Shown: positions 36,055-45,068, counted from the stretch's first letter. The stretch: 64,000 nucleotides of DNA from MGBC163016 sp910588905 (GCA_948616985.1 CAPGDO010000010.1:1-64000); one strand, 5' to 3'. Notes: generated from the letters alone by a model not told the origin. Made by a program: numbers and translations.

Positions 36055-36594
36055 ATGGATGAACTGACCATTCGTAGAGCTACGACTGCGGATATGGATG
36101 CGGTCTTGGCGTTCTATACGACGATGATCGACGAGATGCAGGGGACTGACTTCGATATCCTCTGGAAGCATGACCAGCACCCTTCCCATGCGTTCTTGCG
36201 CACATCAGTAGAGAACGAGCACCTCTTCATGGGCATTGCAGAAGATGGCTGCATCGCCTGTGCGCTTGTGGTGGATCATATGCGGGCTCCGGGATATGAG
36301 AGGGTGCCCTGGGTGGTTGACGCTCCTCTAGAGGAGATTGGCATCGTGCATTCCGTGGCAACGCTTCCAGCCTATCATGGTCGCGGATTCGCCTCTCGGC
36401 TCATGACTGCTGTCATAGAGGCAGCGCGAGAAGACGGTCTGAGATCGCTTCAGCTGGACACCTTCGTAGACAACATCCGCTCCCATGGCCTGTACGAGAA
36501 GCTGGGATTCGTGAACCATGGGGCCCATCCCGTCTTCTATGACGACTTGGGCACCGTGGATCTTGACATGTTCGAATATGTGATCCAAGCGTGA
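36055..36594 (+). CDS. GNAT-family N-acetyltransferase
   Basis: A 179-residue protein from the ATG at 36055, with CGGAGGAGC upstream. It has the N-terminal TIRRATTADMDAV strand-helix start, the acetyl-CoA loop VATLPAYHGRGFASRLM (the Q/RxxGxG/A motif as YHGRGFA), and the closing HGLYEKLGFVNHG motif of the GNAT fold. It transfers an acetyl group from acetyl-CoA to an unknown amine. It appears to be a single gene. Confidence 0.88.
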   Translation: MDELTIRRATTADMDAVLAFYTTMIDEMQGTDFDILWKHDQHPSHAFLRTSVENEHLFMGIAEDGCIACALVVDHMRAPGYERVPWVVDAPLEEIGIVHSVATLPAYHGRGFASRLMTAVIEAAREDGLRSLQLDTFVDNIRSHGLYEKLGFVNHGAHPVFYDDLGTVDLDMFEYVIQA

Positions 36595-36651
36595 CAGTCT
36601 ACCCATCACTGATTGGTCGTCCTATACGCAGGCTGCGATTCGCTTCATGGT

Positions 36652-37767
36652 TCACTTCAAGCTGAACGTCAGCACAACGGGATTGTGATCGGAGTAGGCG
36701 AAATCCAGATCGAGCGTCTGGCAATACACGACTTCCACGTTATCCGAATAGATGAACCCGTCCATCACCCAGCGGTCGTTCGTGCCGTCATAGGGGCGCT
36801 CTGCATCACGACACGTCGCCGCCGAATCGAACACGCCGCTCTCAAGCTGCACCTTGGGCACTATGACGAAGCCTTCCGGTACGCTCTCGAAGTCGAAGGG
36901 CTTCGCCCAGCTAGCCTCGGTGGCCGTCTGGTTCCCGTACACCTCATTCGACACGCCTAGCATGTCGTGATTGAAATCGCCACCCACCACGACATAGTTC
37001 CCTGCATCGCGTTCGCGCTGCATATCCTCGAAAAGCATGGCACGCTGAGCTTCCATGATGGATGCATCAGCGCCATAGGCAGACAGATGCACGTTGAACA
37101 GCACGAGATCCGGCCCTGCTTCGCCGTTCTCTACCGTATGCACGCGACACAGGGTATAGCAGCGGTCCAGATCGAGGAATTTGCTCATACCCTCTGATAT
37201 GGGAAGGCTTCGGCGCAGGCCATCCGCAATCTGGTAGTCCGAGAACGTGACCATACCCGCCTTGTTGGCACCATGAGGCGCGTAGGGCGGCCATGCCAGA
37301 TAGGGCGAATCGTAGTTCTGCGCGAAGGCCGAAGCATACCCCGCAAGATCAGAGCGCAGCAACGCCCACTCATCCACGTGGTGGCTGCGCGTGCCATCAA
37401 CGTCCACCTCCTGGAACAGGATGAAGTCAGGATGTTCCTTGGCAATAGCCTCAGCCGAACCGTTGATATTGGCTGTTACCGCCTCAGCGCTCTCAGCAAC
37501 CGAGCCCGTTCCCCCATCCATGAAGAAGTCGAAATCGGGCCCATAGGCGCCGAATCCCAGGTTGGCCGTGACCACAGTGAGCTCCGGCGAAGCCGCTATA
37601 TCTATGGCATCAGGCAACGAAACTGACGCATCCGGCTGCGCTTGTTCGAGTGGCAGAGCGTCATCAAGCCGATAATAGGTCAGCATGACGTAGGCAAGAT
37701 AGATGACCACGACGGCTACGACCGCCGCTGCTGCAATGCCTATCCCCTTCAGCACCTTCTTCGCCAT
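36652..37767 (-). CDS. Membrane-anchored endonuclease/exonuclease/phosphatase family protein
   Basis: A 371-residue protein from the ATG at 37767 (AAGGACGAG upstream). A single helix at residues 5-27 anchors or exports it; the rest would face outward. The EEP fold is shown by VVTANLGFG, FILFQEVD (metal-binding Glu), LVLFNVHLSAYG, VVGGDFNHD (catalytic Asp and Asn) and YSDHNPVV (catalytic Asp-His) near the end. Family members cut nucleic acids or phosphoesters such as inositol phosphates and sphingomyelin; the substrate is not decidable here. Confidence 0.85.
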   Translation of the reverse strand: MAKKVLKGIGIAAAAVVAVVVIYLAYVMLTYYRLDDALPLEQAQPDASVSLPDAIDIAASPELTVVTANLGFGAYGPDFDFFMDGGTGSVAESAEAVTANINGSAEAIAKEHPDFILFQEVDVDGTRSHHVDEWALLRSDLAGYASAFAQNYDSPYLAWPPYAPHGANKAGMVTFSDYQIADGLRRSLPISEGMSKFLDLDRCYTLCRVHTVENGEAGPDLVLFNVHLSAYGADASIMEAQRAMLFEDMQRERDAGNYVVVGGDFNHDMLGVSNEVYGNQTATEASWAKPFDFESVPEGFVIVPKVQLESGVFDSAATCRDAERPYDGTNDRWVMDGFIYSDNVEVVYCQTLDLDFAYSDHNPVVLTFSLK

Positions 37768-37972
37768 AGTCTGCTCGTCCTTTCTGCGCATTCGCCTCGA
37801 TCGTATCCCATCCATGCTACAGAGCTCATATCTTCTCAGAAAGGGGACCCCAGAGGTCGGCACCGCATAGCTTCGTCAGCTCTTTGATGACAAAGGGAGC
37901 GCTTCTCTAACTCTTCCAATGTATGATAGTCTCAGACTGATCGCACTCGATGGCATGAAGGAGGTGAGGTTC

Positions 37973-38258
37973 ATGGCGAAGAAGAAGCGGGCGTGCCGCG
38001 GCAAGGGCAACACCGTCTGGAAGCAGTCGGCCGAGGAGGCCACGCTTGCCCAGAAGCCCCACTACAACGGCTTTGCCTGCGGGCACGGAGCCCACGGGCC
38101 CACAAAGTACGACCGGAACCGGTCGAAGCGCCAGTGGAAAGCGCAACTACGCCAAGAAGGAGCCTCTCGGGGCTCCTTCCTTTTTTGCGCATCTATGGGA
38201 AACGGCGGAAAGGCAGCGCGAGTACCGCGCGTTCGCCAAGGCGCTGCTCATGTCATGA
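37973..38258 (+). pseudogene. Small basic protein gene with an apparent 1-base frameshift
   Basis: A very strong Shine-Dalgarno, AAGGAGGTGA, sits eight bases before the ATG at 37973. The frame reads KKKRACRGKGNTVWK, then HYNGFACGHGAHG and TKYDRNRSKRQWK. At about 38138-38141 the likely reading frame shifts: removing one base in TGGAAAGCGC gives KRNYAKKEP and then a coding-like stretch ending FAKALLMS at the TGA at 38258, 94 residues in all. As written, the frame stays open into msrAB. A hairpin with AAGGAGCC/GGCTCCTT and six Ts (38157-38186) lies inside the restored frame and resembles an intrinsic terminator. Thus the gene may be broken, mis-assembled, or shorter than I propose. Function is unknown. 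Confidence 0.5.
38157..38186 (+). terminator. Terminator-like hairpin with T run between the small basic gene and msrAB
   Basis: An 8-bp stem (AAGGAGCC / GGCTCCTT) with a six-base loop is followed two bases later by TTTTTT. It has the form of a factor-independent terminator on the plus strand and should end transcripts started before 37973. Confidence 0.6.
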
Positions 38259-38365
38259 CACTCACCGCTCGGTGTCGAGATGTTCAAAGGATGCATCTTG
38301 GTGTGCATGCGGTAGAGATGCTGGGATATCGTCCCTACAATGCACAAGGGATGAAGGAGAGCTGC

Positions 38366-39328
38366 ATGAATAAGCGCGAGATCGTCTTAGCGGGCGGATG
38401 CTTCTGGGGCACGCAAGCCTATCTGAAGCGGTTACCCGGCGTATTGGAGACAGAAGTCGGGTATGCGAACTCCCTTTCGCCATACCCCACCTATGAAGAG
38501 GTCTGCACGGGAGCGACCGGAGCAGCCGAAGCAGTTCGCGTTACCTACGACAGAGACCTCATCCCGCTACCTCTGCTGCTTGAGGGATACTTCCGTACTA
38601 TCGATCCGACCTCGCTCAACCGCCAAGGGAGCGACCGGGGCACTCAATATCGAACGGGCATCTATTGGATAGATGCGAGCGATGCTCCTGCCATCGCTTC
38701 TGCATTAACGAAGCTCGAACGGCACGTGGGGAAGCCCCTTCGCGTGGAAGCGCGATCGTTGGAGAACTTCTTCCCTGCGGAGGATCATCATCAGGATTAC
38801 CTAGATGCGAACCCTGCAGGCTACTGCCATGTGAACCTCGCCGATGCCGAGGACTTCGTTGCGAGCCATCAGGCTGACTTTGCCATTGCTTCACAGCGCT
38901 ATCAGAGACCCGATGACGAAACGCTGCAAGAGACGCTGGGCTCTCAAGCCTTCGCCGTCACTCAGAAGGGTGCTACCGAGCGAGCCTTCTCGCACCCCTA
39001 TGATCACCTGTTCGATGAGGGGATCTATGTGGATGCTGCAAGCGGAGAGCCGTTGTTCTCTTCCAAGGATAAGTTCGACTCCGGATGCGGATGGCCCGCG
39101 TTCACACGCCCGATCGCAGAAAGCTCCATCATGGAAGCCGTGGATACCACGCTTCCCGGCATGCCGCGTACGGAGGTTCGCAGCGCCGCAAGCCAGAGTC
39201 ACCTGGGGCATGTATTCGAGGATGGACCTGCGGAACTCGGCGGTCAACGCTACTGCATCAATGGATCAGCCTTGCGCTTCATCCCTCGCGATCAGATGGA
39301 GGCAGAGGGGTACGGGTATCTGCTGTAA
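38366..39328 (+). CDS. msrAB: Bifunctional methionine sulfoxide reductase MsrA-MsrB
   Basis: A 320-residue fusion from the ATG at 38366 (AAGGAGAGC upstream), although the open frame extends farther left. Residues 1-160 are MsrA with the catalytic GGCFWGTQAYL motif. Residues 180-315 are MsrB with SGCGWPAF, SHLGHVFEDGP and the catalytic Cys of RYCINGSALRF. MsrA reduces the S and MsrB the R form of methionine sulfoxide in oxidised proteins, using thioredoxin. The first of the two zinc-binding CxxC pairs found in some MsrB proteins is absent. No signal peptide is seen, so it acts in the cytoplasm. Confidence 0.95.
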   Translation: MNKREIVLAGGCFWGTQAYLKRLPGVLETEVGYANSLSPYPTYEEVCTGATGAAEAVRVTYDRDLIPLPLLLEGYFRTIDPTSLNRQGSDRGTQYRTGIYWIDASDAPAIASALTKLERHVGKPLRVEARSLENFFPAEDHHQDYLDANPAGYCHVNLADAEDFVASHQADFAIASQRYQRPDDETLQETLGSQAFAVTQKGATERAFSHPYDHLFDEGIYVDAASGEPLFSSKDKFDSGCGWPAFTRPIAESSIMEAVDTTLPGMPRTEVRSAASQSHLGHVFEDGPAELGGQRYCINGSALRFIPRDQMEAEGYGYLL

Positions 39329-39442
39329 GCCGAGGGACTATCGGAGCTGCTTCCCCGGCAATGCCGAGCGATGCCTCACCGGAGCGCATTCCTTTGGATG
39401 GCCGCCAGACATGAACCCCATCATACCTTGTTACACGAAGAG

Positions 39443-39513
39443 CGATCCTAGGGAACTTCGGTGCGATAACTCGCTTGATGTCCTCTCATTCGCACCGTCT
39501 CAACCTAGGATCG
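39443..39513. terminator. Nested double inverted repeat at the end of 39500-41038
   Basis: An outer stem, CGATCCTAGG (39443-39452) and CCTAGGATCG (39504-39513), encloses an inner stem, CGGTGCGA (39459-39466) and TCGCACCG (39490-39497). The outer arm overlaps the last codons of the minus-strand gene. It could be a bidirectional terminator or a larger folded element. Confidence 0.5.
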
Positions 39514-41038
39514 TTCCGGGAAGCCACGTTGCGAAGAAGAATATCGAGCCCACGAAGAGGATGAATGCAAGCACAGCTGCAGGCCTATTCACGCCGCCGC
39601 GCTTCGCAACGTATTCCAATAGGTCAGCACCTTGAAGATTCCTCTTGCGCCCTTTTCTCAAGACACTGGAATAACACGCCTGATATATCTTAGGAAAGAG
39701 GCACGCTACGACCATGAACGTCGGGAGCTGTATCAGCCTGGCCCCAACGAGAGGCAGGCCAACATCACTGCGCATGAGCAGTGCCAGCAAGAGAGCTCCT
39801 TCAAAATAGATCGTACCCAGGATCAAAGCTGACCAGTAGCGTTTTCGGTAGACCCAATATACCGGCCCCAGAAAGAAAGAACCGAAGCTGAATCCCGACC
39901 CCTTCTCCAGCCAATCCAAAACGGTGACATCACCAGGCTTCTCATCTGCATCACGGTCTTGTCCCCGTATGAAGGCATCTATCAAAGAAGCCTGGGAGAT
40001 AGCAGGACGAGGCGGTTCGCCTAAAGACCAATTACGCCTCAACCTCTCCCAGTTCCGTCCCTCTTCATCAGGAGAATCGCCTTCTTTTCCATGGTATAGA
40101 TAGTTCGTGAAAGGACCTTCGGGCGGCCATCCCTTATCATCTATACTGTAAGCCTCCAACGTTGTGATGAAGCCCTCGTTCACATAGAGGACAAAACCCA
40201 CCAGGCTGTCCCCGACATCAGCTTGAAGATCACTGATGATCACATCCTGTTTGAATCCATCTATACGAAGCGATGCATCTCTCACTCTGAGATCGATGTA
40301 GTAGCCAACACCTGTGTACCATTCCTCGACGATCTCAGAGTTGTGGAATTGGTCCCTGAGCTGGCTGAGGAACGGGTCTCCTCCTGCTAAGAGGAAAGCT
40401 ATCGGTTCAGCGATCAAGCGCCGGGATATGACCGCCTCGCCCCTCTTATCCTCTGGAGTCCATGGGCGCACCACATCGATGCCCTTGCAAGAAGAGGCCG
40501 GAGCGCATTCTGCCCAGTGGTTCTGGATGAAATCTTCATATTCGCTGACGTTGACACGAAGCGGTTGTTCGCAAAAGAGGTCATCCAAATCAGGTTTGCC
40601 CATGTCTTCCCAGAATATGCTCAGATCGAACGAAGCCTCATAGTGCCAACCCGAGTAGGTAGCGCGGTTCACATACGACCAATAGGCTGCCGAATAGAGG
40701 AGTCGCCGCCGAGCGCTTTCCCATTCGTCCTCGGAAATGCATGATGCGATCTTCTCAAGCGCTCTCTGTTCGTACTTCCAATCTGGATGCTCCTCGAAAT
40801 TCAGGATGGCAAGCTCATAGATCGCATCCGAGGAGGACGAGTCAAGCGAGCTGAGGGCGTGGTCGAGCACGTGATGGGGCGGGATATACCCACCAGAAGT
40901 CGCAAGCAAGAGGAGCGCCCAATCGATCTTCGCAGACCATTCAAGCCACCAATAGGGCATCCTGACACCAAGCGTATTCTCCACGCAGGGTCCACTTATA
41001 GAGAGGTGGCCATTCGAATCGAATATAGGAATCTTCAT
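39500..41038 (-). CDS. Unrecognised protein with C-terminal membrane domain
   Basis: A 512-residue protein from the ATG at 41038, with GGAAGGTG upstream. The first 375 residues are soluble, rich in Trp and acidic residues, with no motif I recognise. The C-terminal part holds FSFGSFFLGPVYWVYRKRYW, which resembles the start of DUF2628-type membrane segments, followed by two or three helices and a final hydrophobic end. It is next to another large unrecognised gene (41150-43366), transcribed the same way 111 bases upstream. The pair lies at the edge of a stretch of small accessory genes. Confidence 0.65.
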   Translation of the reverse strand: MKIPIFDSNGHLSISGPCVENTLGVRMPYWWLEWSAKIDWALLLLATSGGYIPPHHVLDHALSSLDSSSSDAIYELAILNFEEHPDWKYEQRALEKIASCISEDEWESARRRLLYSAAYWSYVNRATYSGWHYEASFDLSIFWEDMGKPDLDDLFCEQPLRVNVSEYEDFIQNHWAECAPASSCKGIDVVRPWTPEDKRGEAVISRRLIAEPIAFLLAGGDPFLSQLRDQFHNSEIVEEWYTGVGYYIDLRVRDASLRIDGFKQDVIISDLQADVGDSLVGFVLYVNEGFITTLEAYSIDDKGWPPEGPFTNYLYHGKEGDSPDEEGRNWERLRRNWSLGEPPRPAISQASLIDAFIRGQDRDADEKPGDVTVLDWLEKGSGFSFGSFFLGPVYWVYRKRYWSALILGTIYFEGALLLALLMRSDVGLPLVGARLIQLPTFMVVACLFPKIYQACYSSVLRKGRKRNLQGADLLEYVAKRGGVNRPAAVLAFILFVGSIFFFATWLPGTILG

Positions 41039-41149
41039 GACACCTTCCCCCCCATCGCAGCGGGCGCCTGCTCGAGTTGTAATGAAGGTTACGATGTTGA
41101 TCGACGAACCCGCTTCTATCCTGACCGGCCAATCAGGCAACCACTGCTT

Positions 41150-43366
41150 TTACTCACCCCTGCAAAAGGCAACGAACCCTTCAGGCAGCGCATCTCCATT
41201 CGCTCGAGCGTTCTGATCGGCTATCTCTTCATAGTACTCCAGCTCGTGGATCAGGATAGGGATCCCTTTTCCGAACCTTTCCTGAATGAACCCTGAATCA
41301 TGGAGTCCCTGCACCACTCTCACCAACATCTCAACGTAGTGCTTCGTTACATTCTCACCGACAACCAATGCTTCATCGATCTCTGTGGGCGACATCGCAT
41401 CCAGTTCTTCATTCGTATAGAAAACGACATTCGAATCCTGTAGCCAGCGGATGACCAGGTCTGAAGAACCTCCGACCGTCTCCTCCTTCCCGCCGAATAC
41501 CATCTCGCTATTTTGCAGCCAGAAGGCGAAGTTCCATCGCGCTTCTTCGGCAGATGAAGCGCATGGGGTCATAACCCTTACCTGCTCCTCGGTGTTATAG
41601 CCAAGCGTCACCGTCGGCTCAAAGGGGTCATCGTCCCAATCCTGCACCCAAAGAGAGACTGCGTAGATATCCTGCGCTTCCCATGTGCTCATAGCCGCCT
41701 CGATGCACCTTCTCAACACTCTCTCTATAGGCCCATCAAGTGCGCTCGATCTCGTCTGTTCTATTGCTCTTTCCGCTGACTGTTGTTCCTCGGCATCACG
41801 GGAGGGCGTCTCTTCGAATTCGGTCACCCCATCAAGAAGCAACTCCATTTCCTCTCTGAAGTCTTCACGAGGCTCTTTGCAATAGGCTCGCTCTAAAGCC
41901 AGGTAAGCTTCTGCGCTCAAGCTCTCAAGCGGCAGCTTTTCTTCTTCCACCCAAAGCCTCAGATTGCGAACGGACATATTCCTGCAGCTATTCACGGGCG
42001 CAGTGAGACCTTTCAGAACCAGATCGAGACCCCAAGGCATCCTATGGTAAAGGTTCTGCAAAATAAAGCTGAGTCGGCTATACACCTCCCATTCTTCACC
42101 CCATCCAAGTTCATCGAGCGGCCTGTCTTCAATAGCCGATGCTGGAAGATTTGCACGGTAAGCCTCGATGAGCCTAGGGAGATGCTCCTTATCAGATACG
42201 TGCCCGCACTGACTGTAGTGACGATCGAAATCATCTTCGATGAGCTTCAAGAGCGTTTCTTTGTAAGGGATGCCAAGGTAAGCCGCAAGGTCCAACCCTT
42301 CTCCCTTCTTCACGGCCGAGACAACTTCGCGAGTGCATCTTTCATTGCGCAGCAAGCGGTCACACTGTTCTTCGAAGCCAGTGAAACCGCACCCTGGGGC
42401 ATGCTCCAATAGATACAACAGGCGTTCGTAGTCTCCTAAGCCAAGATGGTACCGCTCAGCATCTTTCAAGTAACGGCTTATCACGCCTTGCCAATCGTTG
42501 ATCTGCGAAAGATCCCGGTCAGGACCGTCGATGATCCCCCACAAGATCCGACCAACAGCCTCGAACTCTTCATAGGTCATCCCTGACCGCATAAGGTCAT
42601 CCGCTCCAGACTTCAAATAAGACTCCAGAGCGCATTCCGCAGCGGGGATATAACCCTCTACACCGTGAAAGAGCAGCCAACGTTGCATCTCTTCCGTAGC
42701 GGGCTGGATCTCTTTAACGATATGAACTCTCCCCCACCCCTGTACCCTCTTTGCCAATTCGAAGAGCTCATTTGAAGCATCCTCCCAATGACGCATGTTC
42801 CACATCACATAGAGAGTGTATTCATCGGAAAGACCGAGAACCCTCATCAAGCGCTTCAGCTCATCATTCGGCTCACCATAGAGTTCAAGGATCGACAGTC
42901 CAACTTTCGGAAGAGGTATATCAACTGATGTGCAGAGACAGCCAACCGCATAGGAGAAGAGAGCATCTTCTTGTATAGAGGCAAGGTGATCGATCACATA
43001 AGCCTGGATCTCATCGATGATCCCGAGGATACGATATTCTTCATCCAGTTCGATGAAGGCGCGATCAGCCTCTTCCTTCCGACCAGCACATGCAGCTGAT
43101 ATTGCACGACCGATCCGAAAGCCGATATTCTTAGGAAGCGGCGAGAACCCCATACGATACAGAGCGATTCCATCTTGAGCCCCATCCGCAAAACGAATCT
43201 TCGCCGCGGGATCATCGTAATCCTTGAGAGAAAAGGCATCTGGCAGCATCTGGCTTTTGACGTTCGATTCGATGTAGTCATAGATCGACTGTATATGCTC
43301 TGGGTCATACACAGAACCCTTCGCCCTATACCTCCAGAACCTCTTTGCTTTATCGAGCAAGGTCAT
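41150..43366 (-). CDS. Large alpha-helical protein of unknown function
   Basis: A 738-residue soluble protein made mostly of amphipathic helices, possibly a degenerate TPR/HEAT-like solenoid (RAISAACAGRKEEADRAF, GLGDYERLLYLLEHAP). The last 200 residues differ: ESAMSTWEAQ-like sequence, IYAVSLWVQDWDDD and RWNFAFWLQN recall small domains of bacterial immunity proteins, but I cannot name a family. There is no signal peptide or membrane helix. It probably forms an operon with 39500-41038. Function is unknown. Confidence 0.65.
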   Translation of the reverse strand: MTLLDKAKRFWRYRAKGSVYDPEHIQSIYDYIESNVKSQMLPDAFSLKDYDDPAAKIRFADGAQDGIALYRMGFSPLPKNIGFRIGRAISAACAGRKEEADRAFIELDEEYRILGIIDEIQAYVIDHLASIQEDALFSYAVGCLCTSVDIPLPKVGLSILELYGEPNDELKRLMRVLGLSDEYTLYVMWNMRHWEDASNELFELAKRVQGWGRVHIVKEIQPATEEMQRWLLFHGVEGYIPAAECALESYLKSGADDLMRSGMTYEEFEAVGRILWGIIDGPDRDLSQINDWQGVISRYLKDAERYHLGLGDYERLLYLLEHAPGCGFTGFEEQCDRLLRNERCTREVVSAVKKGEGLDLAAYLGIPYKETLLKLIEDDFDRHYSQCGHVSDKEHLPRLIEAYRANLPASAIEDRPLDELGWGEEWEVYSRLSFILQNLYHRMPWGLDLVLKGLTAPVNSCRNMSVRNLRLWVEEEKLPLESLSAEAYLALERAYCKEPREDFREEMELLLDGVTEFEETPSRDAEEQQSAERAIEQTRSSALDGPIERVLRRCIEAAMSTWEAQDIYAVSLWVQDWDDDPFEPTVTLGYNTEEQVRVMTPCASSAEEARWNFAFWLQNSEMVFGGKEETVGGSSDLVIRWLQDSNVVFYTNEELDAMSPTEIDEALVVGENVTKHYVEMLVRVVQGLHDSGFIQERFGKGIPILIHELEYYEEIADQNARANGDALPEGFVAFCRGE

Positions 43367-43673
43367 TGCAGCTGTCCTTATCAGATGGTTTCTGGCCCTC
43401 CGGTCACATTAGAACACACCGAACATGGTCGAGGCGCCGTCAGATGAAAGCTATCTTCCTTCCCGAACACGTCGAAGGGGCTTCCGGCCCTGTGGCCCTT
43501 TGGAGCCCGATGGGGCCGGTAGGGGGCAGAACGGCAACTCACTCGACACCATCTCATTGACATCTTATCCTCCCCTTCGCGGCATCATCTTTGCAAAGCA
43601 CCTGTTCTGCTATGGTTGCGAAAAGCCGTGAGATTCAACCGTCTTGCGTGATCCGAGGATAGGAGGCAGCAAC
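43367..43673. other. Intergenic region between divergent genes
   Basis: This is 307 bases without a supported gene. It contains one imperfectly placed inverted repeat, CCGGCCC (43484-43490) and GGGCCGG (43513-43519). ATAGGAGGC before 43674 is the Shine-Dalgarno of the next gene. I see nothing else. Confidence 0.4.
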
Positions 43674-44135
43674 ATGAAGCTCGCAGAAGCCCTTCAGGAG
43701 CGCGCCGATCTCAACCGGCGCATCGAGCAGATCAGGGGGAGGTTGCTTGAGAACAGCTTCACCCAGAAAGGCACCAAACCGGCTGAATCCCCCGATGGGT
43801 TGCTGGGAGAGCTCGATCAAGCGGTTGCGCGCTTGGAGAGGCTCATCGCTGCGATCAATCATGCGAATTCCACCACAACGATAGAGGGTAGGACGCTTAC
43901 GGAGATCATCGCAGAGAAAGACTGCCTTGCTCAAAAGGTCTCGATCCTGCGTGATGTCATCCAATCTGCCAGTGGGGCGATCACGCGCCATACACGATCT
44001 GAGATCATGATCGTGCGGACGGTCGATGTGCCAGCCCTACAGTATGAGGCTGATGTCCTGGCAAAGCGAATTCGCTTGCTCGATAACGAGCTGCAGGCTA
44101 CGAATTGGTCAACAGAAATCGTCGTTGACCCCTAA
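43674..44135 (+). CDS. DIP1984/septicolysin-like family protein
   Basis: A 153-residue, largely helical protein from the ATG at 43674 with AGGAGG upstream. It opens MKLAEALQERADLNRRIEQI and contains LDQAVARLERLIAAINHAN and GRTLTEIIAEKDCL, the pattern of the DIP1984 family (annotated septicolysin in some genomes). It probably forms coiled-coil oligomers. The biochemical role is unknown. It seems to be a single gene, at the left edge of the small-gene region. Confidence 0.75.
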   Translation: MKLAEALQERADLNRRIEQIRGRLLENSFTQKGTKPAESPDGLLGELDQAVARLERLIAAINHANSTTTIEGRTLTEIIAEKDCLAQKVSILRDVIQSASGAITRHTRSEIMIVRTVDVPALQYEADVLAKRIRLLDNELQATNWSTEIVVDP

Positions 44136-44506
44136 CGAGGGTCGCGGAATAGAACGGAGCTGGTAGCCACTTCAGAGCGAACATCAACATCGAAGACTGC
44201 GGGTCTTCGGCGGCAAACGCTATGACACGGCGTGGGTTCGAATCCCGTTTCACATCGCAGGTGCTCATCGTGACATCTGCATTGTCATGGCTCATCGTAA
44301 CTACCATGATGTTGGCTGAAGAGGTGAGGGTGAGGCTTGGGGATCATTGCTCCGTATGCAGCCGGGACATTACGGCTTGCTTAGGATGTCCCGATGGTCT
44401 TGCGAGAAGTGCGAAAGCCGCCCGACGCTATCCCACGTTGCTCTGAGATTCCGTGTCGTGCCTCCCCGGTGGACCTTCGCGATGGGAGGGGCGAGGAGTC
44501 CGTTTG
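44136..44506. other. Gene-poor stretch with a tRNA T-arm-like sequence
   Basis: No convincing gene in about 370 bases. GAAGAC/GTCTTC makes a small hairpin near 44191-44207, and GGGTTCGAATCCC at about 44232-44244 looks exactly like a tRNA T-arm and loop. I could not build a matching acceptor or anticodon arm upstream, so it is not called as a tRNA; it could be a remnant of a tRNA 3' end left by an integrated element. Confidence 0.35.
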
Positions 44507-44526
44507 ACTACCAGCCAGAATGCCAC
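44507..44526 (+). repeat. Cassette-border repeat, copy 1 (divergent)
   Basis: ACTACCAGCCAGAATGCCAC; matches the common core CCAGTCAGAATGCCAC at all but one base and is preceded by GTTTG as in copies 3 and 4. It lies 11 bases beyond the stop of the BrnA gene. Confidence 0.55.
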
Positions 44527-44537
44527 CGATGCAAGAC

Positions 44538-44804
44538 TTATGCCGTGACTACGCCCTTGGCGCGGTCTGCTGATTGACGCAATCCCTGGTCGATGAACAT
44601 CTTGATTACAGACTGACGGGGAACCGCCAGTCGCTCCGCCTCTTTATCCAAGTCACTTACCATCCAAGCGGGAAAATCCACTACAACACGCTTGGTTGCT
44701 TTTGGATCAGTGACTACAGCGGATTCCAAGTCTAGATAAGGCATGATGTTTTCACCTTCATCAAAGATGCGATCGAACTCTTCGGTGTTAATCTTCTTTC
44801 CCAT
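44538..44804 (-). CDS. brnA: BrnA-type antitoxin
   Basis: An 88-residue protein. The C-terminal half (VVVDFPAWMVSDLDKEAERL then PRQSVIKMFIDQGL) fits a ribbon-helix-helix/CopG-like DNA-binding domain as in BrnA. The N-terminus should wrap the toxin. Its start overlaps the brnT end by 17 bases, and the order toxin first, antitoxin second is normal for BrnTA. The complex usually represses its own promoter, and a perfect 11-bp inverted repeat lies upstream of brnT. Confidence 0.85.
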   Translation of the reverse strand: MGKKINTEEFDRIFDEGENIMPYLDLESAVVTDPKATKRVVVDFPAWMVSDLDKEAERLAVPRQSVIKMFIDQGLRQSADRAKGVVTA

Positions 44805-45054
44805 AGAATGCCTCCTCGTTCTTCCGTGACCGCCTCACTGAGATGATGCGGATTCTCTCGCCTCGATAGGTGATAACGGCTGTCCAGCATCGTTCTTTCA
44901 ATGTTCCGATAACGATGAATCTCTGCTCCCCGAAATCGTGTTCTACCGGGATAGTGATATAGCGTGAATCCCACAGCATCTGCGCTTCTTCGAAGTCGAT
45001 GCCGTGCTTCTCCTTGTTCGATTCGCTCTTTTTCGGGTCATACTCGAAATCCAT
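44788..45054 (-). CDS. brnT: BrnT-type toxin
   Basis: An 88-residue protein with the BrnT pattern: MDFEYDPKKSESNKEKHGID, the FEEAQMLWD helix, EQRFIVIGTL and RIISVRRSRKNEEAFY. BrnT has a RelE-like fold and acts as a ribonuclease that halts growth by cutting mRNA. It is the upstream partner of brnA. The region before the start is AT-rich and palindromic, unlike the flanking DNA, which fits a horizontally moved module. Confidence 0.88.
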   Translation of the reverse strand: MDFEYDPKKSESNKEKHGIDFEEAQMLWDSRYITIPVEHDFGEQRFIVIGTLKERCWTAVITYRGERIRIISVRRSRKNEEAFYGKED

Positions 45055-45068
45055 ACCACTCCTATCAA

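Noticed and set aside
37919..39328. A single 469-codon open frame covering the small basic protein and MsrAB
   Set aside because: MsrA has its own Shine-Dalgarno and ATG at 38366, and a terminator-like hairpin lies between. The upstream part does not resemble an MsrAB extension.
44190..44265. A tRNA gene, because of GGGTTCGAATCCC
   Set aside because: No acceptor, D or anticodon arm could be paired in the bases upstream, even allowing a long variable arm as in tRNA-Ser or tRNA-Sec.
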